From positions 1-59,133 of the forward strand of contig JANWJZ010000022.1 in the NCBI GenBank assembly GCA_025451675.1: a stretch of DNA of 59,133 nucleotides. The letters are read 5' to 3'. The stretch is from Halanaerobiales bacterium. GTDB lineage: Bacteria; Bacillota; Halanaerobiia; Halanaerobiales; DTU029. The notes beneath the pieces were generated by a model. It made no database searches. It was not told the origin of the DNA and worked only from the letters and a program-made list of their open reading frames with translations. Shown one piece after another: positions 32,261-41,912 of the stretch (positions are counted from its first letter, which is position 1; each line of letters opens with the position of its first letter). Both the position numbers and the translations under genes were made by a program.

Positions 32261-33790
32261 ATGCCCCAGAATTTGCGTGTTGATGAAGTAATCGCCGAAA
32301 GAACACTGGAAGCTGAGGTAGTGCGTAATGTAAGCATACCGTCAGATAGGCCGGCTGCAGCGAGGGTTGTCAGTGTCAATGCCCGGGTAGAAATTACCAG
32401 TATAGATCTGGAGACCGGTTATGTAATAATTAATGGGATTATCAGATCCACCATTTATTATGCTACTGCTGAGGATCCGTCCAATGTGGAAAGTATCAGG
32501 AGGAACTTTTCCTTTACAGAACGTGTTGCCGTAAGGGGAGCCCGCAGGGGTTATGAAGTTGATGCGGAGGCCGTAATCACTGACATAGATTTTTCTTTAA
32601 TTAACCAGCGTTCCATAAATCTGGAGTTTACAGTCCGAATTGAAATGGATATAACATCGGCAGATGTTGTGCCCCTGGCTCCGCCGCGAAGAGATATTGA
32701 CCTGCGCAGGGAACGGCTGAGGATACAGCGTAGTGTACGGGAAAGAAATTATACCCGTGCTCTTGTGGAAACAATCAGGCTGCCGGCAGCTGTTTCCAAT
32801 ATCAGAAGGATGGTAGATGTTGATAATGCGGTTCAGGTTACAGAGATAATTACTGCCTATGACCGGGTACGGGTCCGCGGGATAGTGAGGAGTAATGTAC
32901 TTTTTGTTAATGAACGGGGCCAGTTGGAGTATGCTGAACTGACCTTTGGTTTTAATGAAACCTTTGCTTTTAACGGTGTTACACCTGAAATGAGTGCCTA
33001 TGTCGATACAAATATCCTCAGGGAAGAAGCCAGCCTGCTTGATAACCGGCAGCTAAGAATCCGCACAGAGGTAGGATTCAGGATTCTGGTTGTCGTTGAA
33101 GAATTGGTGGATATACCTACAGATATAGTCAGCCCGGTTGATGGCTTATATCCTGTTTCCAGGACTATACTGGTGGAGCGGATTGTAATTGAAGAAAGGA
33201 CCAGGATTTCGGCCAGGGATACAGCAAGGATACCGGAGGGAAATCCAGATATTGCCCGGGTAATCAGTGCCAATGGCAATATCCGCCAAGGCAGTGTAGA
33301 TGTAGATGCAGAGAGAGGTGGAGTATTAATCAGTGGTATTATTGATGCCAATGTTATTTATGTTGCTGCTCTGCCGCAACAGCCGGTCTATTTTGCCCCT
33401 GCAACCATCCGTTTCAGTAGCTTTTTGAACTTCCCTCAGGTAAGGGATAATATGAGGGCATTTGCTGATATTGATATAGCCAGTATATCTGCCAGCCGTA
33501 TATCAGAGCGGGAATTAAGTGTCAGGGCTGTTCTAGATGTAAATATTCTGGTTACAGAACGGGTCCGTGTTCCTGTAATTACCGGAATATCAGACCGGCC
33601 GGTGGAATTACCCCGCCCTATTCCTCCTACTGCTGATGGCTATATCAGATATGTAGTCCGGGCCGGGGATACCCTGTATATAATTGCCCAGCGTTATGGA
33701 GTATCAGTGGATCGTCTTATTGCCATAAACAATATCACTAACCCGGAAAATTTACAGGTCGGGCAGACTTTATTAATACCGGGGAATTGA
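32261..33790 (+). CDS. SPOCS-LysM protein, arginine-rich paralogue
   Basis: A 509-residue protein with three SPOCS repeats and a C-terminal LysM (YVVRAGDTLYIIAQRYGVSVDRLIAINNI...LQVGQTLLIPGN, about 465-509). It has the same architecture as the protein at 30028, but the repeats have diverged and are richer in Arg and Ala (ERTLEAEVVRNVSIPSDRPAAARVVSVNARVEI). ATG 32261 has Shine-Dalgarno AAAGGAGGTCA. It is translated after the 31-residue Lys-rich peptide from a sigma-K-like promoter. Confidence 0.9.
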   Translation: MPQNLRVDEVIAERTLEAEVVRNVSIPSDRPAAARVVSVNARVEITSIDLETGYVIINGIIRSTIYYATAEDPSNVESIRRNFSFTERVAVRGARRGYEVDAEAVITDIDFSLINQRSINLEFTVRIEMDITSADVVPLAPPRRDIDLRRERLRIQRSVRERNYTRALVETIRLPAAVSNIRRMVDVDNAVQVTEIITAYDRVRVRGIVRSNVLFVNERGQLEYAELTFGFNETFAFNGVTPEMSAYVDTNILREEASLLDNRQLRIRTEVGFRILVVVEELVDIPTDIVSPVDGLYPVSRTILVERIVIEERTRISARDTARIPEGNPDIARVISANGNIRQGSVDVDAERGGVLISGIIDANVIYVAALPQQPVYFAPATIRFSSFLNFPQVRDNMRAFADIDIASISASRISERELSVRAVLDVNILVTERVRVPVITGISDRPVELPRPIPPTADGYIRYVVRAGDTLYIIAQRYGVSVDRLIAINNITNPENLQVGQTLLIPGN

Positions 33791-33854
33791 AAACAGGGAA
33801 AGCATTTATAGATAGGAGAGTGGTTATAATAATGCTGAGGTGATTATCGGCATT

Positions 33855-34919
33855 ATGCTTAATAAATTAAAGGTGCTCTTTATTTTTATTCCCATAAGCC
33901 TTATCCTGTCCTATTTATTTAATGCTTCCCTTTACTCCTTTATCACTTCAGCATTAGCAATCATTCCTCTGGCTGCCCTTATGTCCCATTTAACAGATAA
34001 GTTACGTTATCAGTTGGGAAGCAGCTGGGGTGGTTTGATTAATGTAACCTTTGGTAATGCCACTGAATTGATAATTTCTGTTTTTGCCATTTATGATGGC
34101 TTGTTGAATGTGGTAAAGGCCAATATTACAGGCTCAATCTTGATGAATTTACTTCTGGTATTGGGTCTGTCTTTTTTTCTGGGCGGTTTAAAATATCAAC
34201 GCCAGGAGTTTGATAAATTGCTGGCCATTACCAACAGTGTTATGCTTATGTTGGCTGTTATCGGAATGTTAATTCCGGCTATTTTTTATTATGGTTCAGA
34301 AAAAATAAAGACTTTAGTTCTGGGCCGACTGAGTATAGGAGTGGGACTGGTACTTTTTCTTACCTATCTGGCCGGCTTATATTTTACTTTAGTATTTCAC
34401 GAACAGGAAAAGCAGGAAAAAAAAGACAGGGGAAATAGGGATGAAAAGGGCTGGCAGGATTACAAAAGGATAGGGAGGAAAATCCTTTATTTATTAATAA
34501 CAACTATCTTGATTGCTATAGAGGCCCATATACTGGTTGATTCCATTACCGCATTACAGGAGTGCTTTAATATATCTCCGGTTTTTATCGGTGTGATTAT
34601 TCTGCCCCTTATTTCCAATACAGCGGAAAATATGACAGCCATAAAAATGGCCCGGGAGAATAAGATAGATCTCAGTATTACCATTGCTGTGGGTTCCAGT
34701 ATTCAGGTGGCCTTATTCCTGGTTCCTCTTTTGATCTTTATCAGCCACCTGATTGGCTACCCGATGAATATATTATTTAATATCCTGGAAATCAGCAGTA
34801 TAGTTTTATCTGTCCTGGCCATAAACATAGTCTATTTACAGGGAAAATCCAACTGGTTTGAAGGACTGCAATTAATAGCCGCCTACCTGATTATAGCCAT
34901 TGCCTTTTTCTTTGCCTGA
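33855..34919 (+). CDS. Calcium/proton exchanger, CaCA family
   Basis: A 354-residue Cax-type antiporter with about 11 membrane segments in two homologous halves. Each half has the ion-binding alpha repeat: GNATELIISVFA in the first, SNTAENMTAIKMA in the second, with the key acidic residue in both. It probably exports calcium or another divalent cation in exchange for protons. ATG 33855 follows GAGGTGAT at 12 bases; an in-frame GTG at 33840 is an alternative. It follows the SPOCS cluster by about 64 bases and may be read through. Confidence 0.88.
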   Translation: MLNKLKVLFIFIPISLILSYLFNASLYSFITSALAIIPLAALMSHLTDKLRYQLGSSWGGLINVTFGNATELIISVFAIYDGLLNVVKANITGSILMNLLLVLGLSFFLGGLKYQRQEFDKLLAITNSVMLMLAVIGMLIPAIFYYGSEKIKTLVLGRLSIGVGLVLFLTYLAGLYFTLVFHEQEKQEKKDRGNRDEKGWQDYKRIGRKILYLLITTILIAIEAHILVDSITALQECFNISPVFIGVIILPLISNTAENMTAIKMARENKIDLSITIAVGSSIQVALFLVPLLIFISHLIGYPMNILFNILEISSIVLSVLAINIVYLQGKSNWFEGLQLIAAYLIIAIAFFFA

Positions 34920-34953
34920 AGATAAACAAGCGTGAATTGGCAAGCGGAAAATT

Positions 34954-35526
34954 CTAGTAAATCCTGTAATAGGTACTGCGGACTGGCAGTTTCAATTTCT
35001 GTCCCGGATAAATCAGGTCACTGGTCAATTCATTGATGCGCTTTATTTCTGCCACAGATACATTGAATCTCTGGCCTATCTTCCAGAGGGAGTCACCTTT
35101 CCGTACAGTATAGATGAAATAGGAATTGTTGTAACGGTCTGTTGAAGAATCGGAAGGGTCATCCTTGGGGTGTTCAATACTACCGGTCAGGGTTTGCCGG
35201 ATGATGACCGGTGTTCCCAGGGAAACCTTGTCATAGACTATTTCAACATCATGGTTATACATCCGGACACAACCGAGAGAAACAGCCTGCCCAATCAGGT
35301 GGGGCTGGTTGGTGCCATGTATGCCATGTTCATTCCAGGTGAATTGTATCCAGCGGGTTCCCAGAATACCCCCTGGATTTTTGATCTTATTGAGTACTTT
35401 AAAATCACCGGTTGGCGTAGGAGTGGAGGGTTTACCAATGGCTACTGGAAATATATGTTCAACCCGCTCATCGTTTTTTAAGATCAAACGCCGGCTGCTT
35501 AATTCTATGTATATTTTATAGGCCAT
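34954..35526 (-). CDS. L,D-transpeptidase with C-terminal LysM
   Basis: A 190-residue YkuD-family enzyme that makes 3-3 cross-links or links proteins to peptidoglycan. The catalytic domain (1-120) has H70 in HGIHGT and the nucleophile C86 in SLGCVRM. A LysM at about 140-185 (YTVRKGDSLWKIGQRF...LIYPGQKLKLP) binds peptidoglycan. No signal peptide is visible, as in B. subtilis YkuD, a spore-associated protein. The start is ATG 35526 with Shine-Dalgarno GGAGGTGAG; the open frame upstream to 35655 lacks one. Confidence 0.9.
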   Translation of the reverse strand: MAYKIYIELSSRRLILKNDERVEHIFPVAIGKPSTPTPTGDFKVLNKIKNPGGILGTRWIQFTWNEHGIHGTNQPHLIGQAVSLGCVRMYNHDVEIVYDKVSLGTPVIIRQTLTGSIEHPKDDPSDSSTDRYNNSYFIYTVRKGDSLWKIGQRFNVSVAEIKRINELTSDLIYPGQKLKLPVRSTYYRIY

Positions 35527-35765
35527 AGTCTCACCTCCGGTGTGGAATTTATATTTAGTTTCAGTATATTCAATAGCCTCGAAAAATGTTCTATCAGGGG
35601 GAAAGTGTTCAGGCAGTAGGGAATCAGGCGTGGGATAAAATGGCAAGACTAACATATAGAAGTATATAGTGATAAATGTTATAATAAAGACACTGCCTTT
35701 GTCTTGGCAGCTATTTTACACGAATATTGTGAATATAAATATTACTTTTATAAGGGGGTGAGCAG

Positions 35766-36596
35766 ATGAAGAAATTGATTGTTTTAATGATTGTTATAGG
35801 CCTGTTTTTTTACTGCTATTTCCTTTCCCGGGAAGAACTGATGCTGGTCTCCAATCAGTATTATTATCAAACAGAGGGAGGGCCAGAAGAAATTGTGGTG
35901 CTGGAACTCCTGACCTATAACATCCAGCGAGGTATTGGCCTGGATGGTCAACTGGATTTGAAGCGGACGGCCAGTGTAATCAGGGAGTCCGGTGCTGATA
36001 TTGTCGGCCTGAATGAAGTGGATGTGGGAACGGGCAGAAGTGGTTTCATCAATCAGGCCAGATACCTGGCAGAGGCCCTGCAGATGAATTATGCCTATGG
36101 GCCAAGTATAAGGCACTATGTTGGCAGCTATGGAAATACTATTCTTTCCAGATACCCGATTATTGATGCAGAGAATATTATGCTACCGGTACTGATGGGT
36201 AGTGAGGGAGAAAACCGTTCCCTTTTAAAGGCCCGGGTAGAGTTAGGTAAAGATAGGACAATCAATATCCTGCTCACTCATCTTTCTCTGAACCCGGAAG
36301 AACGGAGAGAACAGATTAAATGGATTAATCAATATCTGGAAGAATTAAGTGAACCCTATATTTTGATGGGGGATTTTAACACAGAAGCCCGGGAAGTATT
36401 GAGTTATATCCAGGAGGATGGCAGACTGGTACCACTGGTGGCTGATAGTAAGACCTACCCGGCAGCTCTACCTACTAAAGGGATAGATCTTTTCTTTTCC
36501 GATGAGCGGGTAATTGTCCTGGAGGAATATACAATAGAAAGTTCTGCCTCAGACCACCTGCCTCTCTACCTGAAAATCAGTCTGTTACCGGGATAA
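35766..36596 (+). CDS. Endonuclease/exonuclease/phosphatase family protein, membrane-anchored
   Basis: A 276-residue protein with an N-terminal membrane helix (KLIVLMIVIGLFFYCYFL) and an outward-facing EEP domain: LTYNIQRGIG, GLNEVD (metal-binding Glu), LTHLSL, LMGDFNTE and SDHLPLYLK, all catalytic motifs of the DNase I/sphingomyelinase fold. Substrate could be a nucleic acid or a phosphodiester lipid. ATG 35766 follows GGGGGTGAG. An extended -10 TGTTATAAT lies upstream. A strong terminator follows, so it is monocistronic. Confidence 0.88.
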   Translation: MKKLIVLMIVIGLFFYCYFLSREELMLVSNQYYYQTEGGPEEIVVLELLTYNIQRGIGLDGQLDLKRTASVIRESGADIVGLNEVDVGTGRSGFINQARYLAEALQMNYAYGPSIRHYVGSYGNTILSRYPIIDAENIMLPVLMGSEGENRSLLKARVELGKDRTINILLTHLSLNPEERREQIKWINQYLEELSEPYILMGDFNTEAREVLSYIQEDGRLVPLVADSKTYPAALPTKGIDLFFSDERVIVLEEYTIESSASDHLPLYLKISLLPG

Positions 36597-36598
36597 GG

Positions 36599-36623
36599 AA
36601 AGGCCTGCAGCAGGCCTTTTTTT
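36599..36623 (+). terminator. Terminator of the EEP gene
   Basis: AAAGGCCTG (36599-36607) pairs with CAGGCCTTT (36611-36619) around CAG, followed by a T run. Confidence 0.9.
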
Positions 36624-36693
36624 GTATAATCGGGATGAAATAAGGGTCATAATATATAGCGTAACAGATGGACTGGAGGATGGTGAAGATATT

Positions 36694-37500
36694 TTGACGG
36701 AGAAAGCCAGGGGTTCCTTACTGCTGATTGGTGGAGCAGAAGATAAAAAGAGGGAGAAAAAGATTCTGAAGAGATTTTCATCCCTGGTCAGGGAACAGGG
36801 TTCTTATCTGGTAATCTTGACTTCAGCAACTATCCGGGCCGGCCAGGTGGGAAGGGAATACCAGGAGATTTTTCAGGACCTGGGGATAGATATGGTCAGG
36901 ATCCTGGATATAGATAGCAGGGCAAAGGCCATGGCCCCTGAAAATGCCAGAATCCTGGAAAAGGCAGGAGGTATCTTCTTTACTGGCGGGGATCAGCTGA
37001 GGATTACCAGTATCTTTGGCGGGACCAGAGCCTATGTTGCTTTAAAGGAAGCCTATGAAGGAGGTACTGTTATAGCCGGTACCAGTGCCGGTGCATCAGT
37101 GGTAAGCAGTATTATGATTGTAGGTGGTGAGGGGGAAGACAGTCCCCAGTTAAATAGTGTCCGCCTGGCTGCAGGCCTGGGCCTGTTGGAGGAAGTGGTT
37201 ATCGATCAGCATTTCGCCCAGAGGGGCAGAATGAATAGATTGCTTTTTGCTGTTGCCTATAATCCCCATATATTGGGTATTGGTATTGATGAAGATACAG
37301 CCATAGAATTCCAGGAGGAGGCCAGTTTTCTGGTCCATGGCAGCAGGACAGTTACAGTAATCGATGGAAGAGAAATAAGCTATAGTAATATTTCGGAACT
37401 GGAAGGTGAGCAACCCCTGGCTCTCCTGAATGTGAAGATCCATGTCCTGCCGGCAGGATATGCCTATAACCTAATTACGCGGGAAGTGATTATTCCCTGA
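36694..37500 (+). CDS. cphB: Cyanophycinase
   Basis: A 268-residue serine peptidase that degrades cyanophycin to beta-Asp-Arg dipeptides. The nucleophile S131 in AGTSAGAS is at almost the same position as S132 of the Synechocystis enzyme. Flanking motifs LLIGGAEDK, FTGGDQLR, VVIDQHFAQRGRMNRL and GIGIDEDTAI are conserved. The open frame begins at 36622, but TTG 36694 with GGTGA 7 bases upstream gives the usual N-terminus. It is followed after 18 bases by cyanophycin synthetase, so both making and breaking are encoded together. Confidence 0.93.
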   Translation: MTEKARGSLLLIGGAEDKKREKKILKRFSSLVREQGSYLVILTSATIRAGQVGREYQEIFQDLGIDMVRILDIDSRAKAMAPENARILEKAGGIFFTGGDQLRITSIFGGTRAYVALKEAYEGGTVIAGTSAGASVVSSIMIVGGEGEDSPQLNSVRLAAGLGLLEEVVIDQHFAQRGRMNRLLFAVAYNPHILGIGIDEDTAIEFQEEASFLVHGSRTVTVIDGREISYSNISELEGEQPLALLNVKIHVLPAGYAYNLITREVIIP

Positions 37501-37518
37501 TATAGATGGAGGTAGAGA

Positions 37519-40185
37519 ATGAAGATCTTATCCTATCGGGTATTACCTGGCGCAAATGTCTATGCCTATTCACCTGTATTGGAGGCAGAGATTGACCTGG
37601 GGGACTATGATGAGCTGGAAAGCAAAGATGTTCCCGGCTTTAATGAAACCCTGCTGGCCTATTATCCAGGCCTTGCCGAACACAGTTGTTCCCTGGGGTA
37701 TAAAGGTGGTTTTCTCAGGAGGTTAAGTGAGGGTACCTATTTCAGCCATATTATTGAACATCTCTGTCTGGAGATACAGGCCCGTTTAGGCCAGGATGTT
37801 TATTTTGGCAAGTCTATCTGGCAGAAGGATTCCCGTTATAAAATTATAGTGGAGTATCAGGTAGAGGAGATCGGGCTTTTTGCTTTCCGGGCGGCCTTCA
37901 GGATAGTTAAAGAGCTCCTCTTAAAAAAAGAGATAGAATTTACCGTTAAGATGATTGAAAAGGAGGGGGAGAGGGTTCTGCGCAAATATGGCATTGGCCC
38001 CAGTACCACTGCTTTGTTGAAGGCGGCCAGGGAGAAGGATATACCGGTCATCCCCCTTGACCGGCAGGCCAGCCTCTACCAGTTAGGTTACGGGAAAAAC
38101 CAGAAGCGGATTGAGGCCACTATAGCCTCAACGACTTCCTGTATAGCTGTAGATATTGCCTGTGATAAGATCCAGACCAAGGCCCTCCTGCAGGAAGCAG
38201 AGCTGCCCGTTCCCCGGGGCCTTGTTGTGGAAAAGATTGGCCAATTGAAAGAGGCCATACATAGGCTGGGACCCCCCCTGGTGGTGAAACCCTATAATTC
38301 CAACCATGGCAAAGGGGTCAGCCTGAACATTAATAACTGGTATGATTTAAAAGAGGCCTTCCTGAAGGCCAGGGAGTATAGTAAGCAGGTTATTGTAGAG
38401 GAATATATAGAAGGAAAGGATTATAGATTACTGGTGGTAGGCGGTAGAATGGTTGCTGCTGCCGAGAGGATACCTCCCCATGTGTACGGTGATGGGCAAA
38501 GTACTATCAGGGAGCTTATCAATAAAATCAATAGCTCGTCTGATAGGGGAAAAGGCCATGAGAAGAGGTTAACCCGTATCAGGATAGATGAATTGGTTGA
38601 GAAGTGCCTGCAGGAACAGGGTTTAGATCTGGATAGGGTACCTGGCAAAGGACAGCTTGTTTATCTCAGGTATAATGGTAATCTGAGTACAGGAGGGACA
38701 GCAAGGGATGTGACCGATGAGGTCCATCCCTTTAATGCCAGCTTAGTGGTCAGGGCGGCACAGATTGTTGGCCTGGATATTGCTGGAGTTGACCTGGTGG
38801 CCAGGGATATCCGGGTCCCCATTACCCAGCAACGGGGGGCCATAATTGAAGTGAATGCTGCCCCGGGAATAAGGATGCATCATTATCCGGAGGAGGGAAA
38901 ACCCCGGAATGTAGCTGGAGCCATTCTGGATTACTTATTCCCGGAAAATGATGGACGGATACCTATTATAGCGGTAACCGGTACCAATGGTAAGACAAGC
39001 ACCTGCCGCCTGCTGGCTAAAATTTTCCGTGAAGTATATGAAAATGTCGGCCTGACTATAAGTGGGGGCACCTATATTAATGACTGCTGTATTAAAACAG
39101 GTGATAATACAGGACCGGTCAGTGCCAGGACCCTCCTGAAGGAAACCACAGTGGATATAGCAATCCTGGAAACAGCCCGGGGAGGAATCCAGCGGGCGGG
39201 CCTGGGTTATGACAAAAGCGATATCGGGATTATCTTAAATATCACTGAAGATCACCTGGGTGTAGATGGAATTGAGACCCTGGAAGAACTGGCTGATTTA
39301 AAGTCCCTGGTCATTGAAACGGTAAAAAAGGACGGGGCCTGTATTTTAAATGCGGAAGACCCCCTGGTAGTAAGCCTGGCCAGGAGGGCCAGTGCTGAAG
39401 TCGTTTACTTCTCCAGAACGCCCAATAATCTCCTGCTTGATTCCCATTGTAAACAGGGGGGAAAGGCAGTTTATCTGGAAGATAATTCACTCATTTATCA
39501 GGAAGGCTCCAGGAAAAGGCTTATCCTGGAGGATATCAGGGAAATCCCCTTTACCTATAAGGGGCTGGCCACCCACAATATAGAAAATATCCTGGCGGCC
39601 ACTGCTGCAGCCATTTGTTCCAGTGTGGAGCCGGAAATTATCAAAAAGTCCTTATTGAGCTTTGGTGCTAACAGAACTGATAATCCTGGCCGTCTGAATA
39701 TTTTCGAGAGTATTGACCTGAAGGTAATACTGGATTATGGCCATAATCCGGCCGGTTTTAAAGAGGTCTTCAAATTTATGAAGAAATTAGAGGGGAAGAG
39801 GCTGGTTGGTGTCGTGGGAGTGCCCGGTGACCGGAAGGATGACTTGATTATCCGGGCAGGAGAGATATGTGGCAGGTACCTGGATCTTGTCTATATAAAG
39901 GAAGACAGGGATTTAAGGGGAAGGAGGCCAGGGGAAGTGGCAGCTTTGATCAAAGAAGGCCTGGAAAGATCCGGTTTTACGGGCTTCCATAAATTTATCC
40001 CCGATGAGAAAGAAGCCCTGAGTGAAGCCCTGGCCAGTGCTTTACCGGGAGATATTATTGTCTGTTTTTATGAGCAGGAGCCAGAAAAGCTCATGCAGAT
40101 CATCCAGCAGGGAATTATAGAGTTTGAAACAAGGGAGGCCTTCAGAGAGGAAAGGCAGGAGGAACTTTATTTGCTGAAAGGATGA
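37519..40185 (+). CDS. cphA: Cyanophycin synthetase
   Basis: An 888-residue enzyme that polymerises Asp and Arg onto a cyanophycin primer using ATP. The N-terminal domain (1-160) is followed by an ATP-grasp domain (about 190-460; VVKPYNSNHGKGVSLNI, HPFNASLVVRAAQIVGLDIAGVDLV, EVNAAPGIRMHHYP) and a Mur-ligase-like domain (about 480-860; AVTGTNGKTST P-loop, DNTGPVSARTLLKE, ETARGGIQRAGLGYD, LDYGHNPAG). Length and order match CphA1. Start ATG 37519 with Shine-Dalgarno GGAGG. Second gene of the cphBA operon; cyanophycin stores nitrogen and carbon. Confidence 0.95.
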   Translation: MKILSYRVLPGANVYAYSPVLEAEIDLGDYDELESKDVPGFNETLLAYYPGLAEHSCSLGYKGGFLRRLSEGTYFSHIIEHLCLEIQARLGQDVYFGKSIWQKDSRYKIIVEYQVEEIGLFAFRAAFRIVKELLLKKEIEFTVKMIEKEGERVLRKYGIGPSTTALLKAAREKDIPVIPLDRQASLYQLGYGKNQKRIEATIASTTSCIAVDIACDKIQTKALLQEAELPVPRGLVVEKIGQLKEAIHRLGPPLVVKPYNSNHGKGVSLNINNWYDLKEAFLKAREYSKQVIVEEYIEGKDYRLLVVGGRMVAAAERIPPHVYGDGQSTIRELINKINSSSDRGKGHEKRLTRIRIDELVEKCLQEQGLDLDRVPGKGQLVYLRYNGNLSTGGTARDVTDEVHPFNASLVVRAAQIVGLDIAGVDLVARDIRVPITQQRGAIIEVNAAPGIRMHHYPEEGKPRNVAGAILDYLFPENDGRIPIIAVTGTNGKTSTCRLLAKIFREVYENVGLTISGGTYINDCCIKTGDNTGPVSARTLLKETTVDIAILETARGGIQRAGLGYDKSDIGIILNITEDHLGVDGIETLEELADLKSLVIETVKKDGACILNAEDPLVVSLARRASAEVVYFSRTPNNLLLDSHCKQGGKAVYLEDNSLIYQEGSRKRLILEDIREIPFTYKGLATHNIENILAATAAAICSSVEPEIIKKSLLSFGANRTDNPGRLNIFESIDLKVILDYGHNPAGFKEVFKFMKKLEGKRLVGVVGVPGDRKDDLIIRAGEICGRYLDLVYIKEDRDLRGRRPGEVAALIKEGLERSGFTGFHKFIPDEKEALSEALASALPGDIIVCFYEQEPEKLMQIIQQGIIEFETREAFREERQEELYLLKG

Positions 40186-40217
40186 TGATATAATAGTAGC
40201 CGGGGAGGTTACTGATA

Positions 40218-41093
40218 ATGAAGGAAATTATAGTACCGGCTCCGGCTAAAATTAATCTGGCCTTAAAGATTAAGGGAGTCAGGAGTGACGGTTATCATGA
40301 AGTGGAGTTAATCATGCAGACTATCAGTCTGCATGACCGGATCAGGATAAGGAAAAATGAAAGAGGTATAAAGCTGACTGCCTCTGACCCTTCTTTACCG
40401 GTGGGGCAAAAGAATCTGGCCTACAGGGCAGCAGAGGAGATCCTGAATTTTGTCAATTTAACGGCCGGTGTAGATATATATATTGAGAAAAGGATACCGG
40501 TAGCTGCCGGCCTGGCCGGGGGAAGTACTGATGCTGCTGCAGTATTGACAGGTATCAATAAACTCTTTGGCCTTTCCCTGGCTGACGAAATCCTGCTGGA
40601 GATAGCAGCCAGGCTAGGTTCGGATGTCCCCTTCTGCCTCCATGGAGGAACTGCCTTTGCTTACGGCCGGGGAGAGAAAATCAGGCAGCTGCCGGATTTA
40701 AACAGGCTGAATCTGGTACTGGTTAACCCCGGGATCCCCATCAGTACACCCTGGGCCTATGCCCAGTATGACCAATCTGGTAAGGCAAGTAATCTGCCGG
40801 TAGATCAACTGCTGCAGGTTATTGAAGAGGGTAAAGAGATTAACTGGCAGGAAGGCTGGGGGAATGATCTGGAAGAGGTTGTATTAAGGGAATATAAAGA
40901 ACTTTCTCTAATAAAAGAACGCTTAAAGGCAATGGGGGCGAAATTTGTCCTGATGTCTGGCAGTGGTTCTACTTTCTTTGCTGTTGTTGAAAACCAGAAA
41001 GCGGGAGAAGAAATCCGGGCTAATTGGCCAGGGAAAAAAGATTTTGTGACAACAGCCTGGACTGTAAAAAAGGATTTTCCTGAATTGTGGTGA
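40218..41093 (+). CDS. ispE: 4-diphosphocytidyl-2-C-methyl-D-erythritol kinase
   Basis: GHMP-family kinase of the non-mevalonate isoprenoid route; 291 residues. Motifs: VPAPAKINLALKIKGVRSDGYHE at the start, PVAAGLAGGSTDAAA (phosphate loop) and MSGSGSTFFAV near the end. ATG 40218 follows GGGGAGGT. It begins 32 bases after cphA and could be read from the same transcript, though no functional link is known. Confidence 0.95.
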   Translation: MKEIIVPAPAKINLALKIKGVRSDGYHEVELIMQTISLHDRIRIRKNERGIKLTASDPSLPVGQKNLAYRAAEEILNFVNLTAGVDIYIEKRIPVAAGLAGGSTDAAAVLTGINKLFGLSLADEILLEIAARLGSDVPFCLHGGTAFAYGRGEKIRQLPDLNRLNLVLVNPGIPISTPWAYAQYDQSGKASNLPVDQLLQVIEEGKEINWQEGWGNDLEEVVLREYKELSLIKERLKAMGAKFVLMSGSGSTFFAVVENQKAGEEIRANWPGKKDFVTTAWTVKKDFPELW

Positions 41094-41147
41094 ATAGAGA
41101 TTAAAATAGATTAAGGAAAATCAAGTTGCACCTGTGGGGGGTAGGAT

Positions 41148-41909
41148 ATGAAACTGGATGTTGTAATTCTGGCCGGAGCACCGAATAATGGTCCATTGAA
41201 GAGGGTATCTGATACAGAACATGAAGCATTGATAAAGATTGCCCGGCTACCAATGGTGGAATATGTACTTAAGGCAGTAAACCAGGCAAAATATACGGGC
41301 AGGGTAGCAGTAGTTGGTCCCAAAAAAGAATTGGAGGAATCTATCCAGGAGAAAGTGGATATCTTTATTGAGGCTGGCTATTCTATAAAAGATAATATTC
41401 TAAGGGGCCTGGCTGCCTTCGAGGATAGAAGTGATTATATTCTTTTGATGACTTCAGATATACCTTTAATTACGGCAGAGGTTATTGATAAATATATTGA
41501 GGCCTGTTTACAGGATGGGAAGGCAGACCTCTATTACCCTATCATACCCAGGGAGTGCAACCTGGAAAAATTCCCTATGTCCAGAAGAACCTATTTCCAG
41601 TTGGCGGAAGGTGTTTTTACCGGCGGCAATATGGTCATTGTCAAACCGGATATATTTACCGGAACAGGGGATCTGCTGGATAAGGTAATTGCCCTACGTA
41701 AAAAACCCTGGAAATTGAGCAGATTACTGGGGATAAAGTTTATCCTGAGGTTTGTTACCGGGAACCTTTCCATTGTAGAGATTGAAGATAAGGTAGCAAA
41801 GATAACCGGATACAGGGGACATTTTATGATTACTGAAGATGCGGAAATAGGGTTTGACGTGGATAAACCCAGTGACCTGGAAATCATGCAGAATACTATA
41901 ATATCATAA
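41148..41909 (+). CDS. MobA-like nucleotidyltransferase
   Basis: A 253-residue protein of the NTP-transferase fold (VVILAGAPNNGPLKRVS glycine-rich start, LLMTSDIPLI for metal binding). It is similar to clostridial proteins annotated as nucleotidyltransferase family or MobA-like; the nucleotide and acceptor are unknown. The signature differs from IspD, so neighbourhood with ispE alone is not proof of a shared route. ATG 41148 follows a G-rich site (GGGGGGTAGG). A bidirectional hairpin ends it. Confidence 0.78.
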   Translation: MKLDVVILAGAPNNGPLKRVSDTEHEALIKIARLPMVEYVLKAVNQAKYTGRVAVVGPKKELEESIQEKVDIFIEAGYSIKDNILRGLAAFEDRSDYILLMTSDIPLITAEVIDKYIEACLQDGKADLYYPIIPRECNLEKFPMSRRTYFQLAEGVFTGGNMVIVKPDIFTGTGDLLDKVIALRKKPWKLSRLLGIKFILRFVTGNLSIVEIEDKVAKITGYRGHFMITEDAEIGFDVDKPSDLEIMQNTIIS

Positions 41910-41912
41910 ATG

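Noticed and set aside
27531-33790. SPOCS cluster as a mobile or horizontally gained island because of a tRNA gene
   Set aside because: No integrase, no repeat of the tRNA 3' end and no change in base composition that I can see; the tRNA has its own promoter and terminator.
36648-36656. CATAATATA upstream of cyanophycinase as a sigma-K-like promoter
   Set aside because: No AC at 16-17 bases upstream; only half the motif is met.
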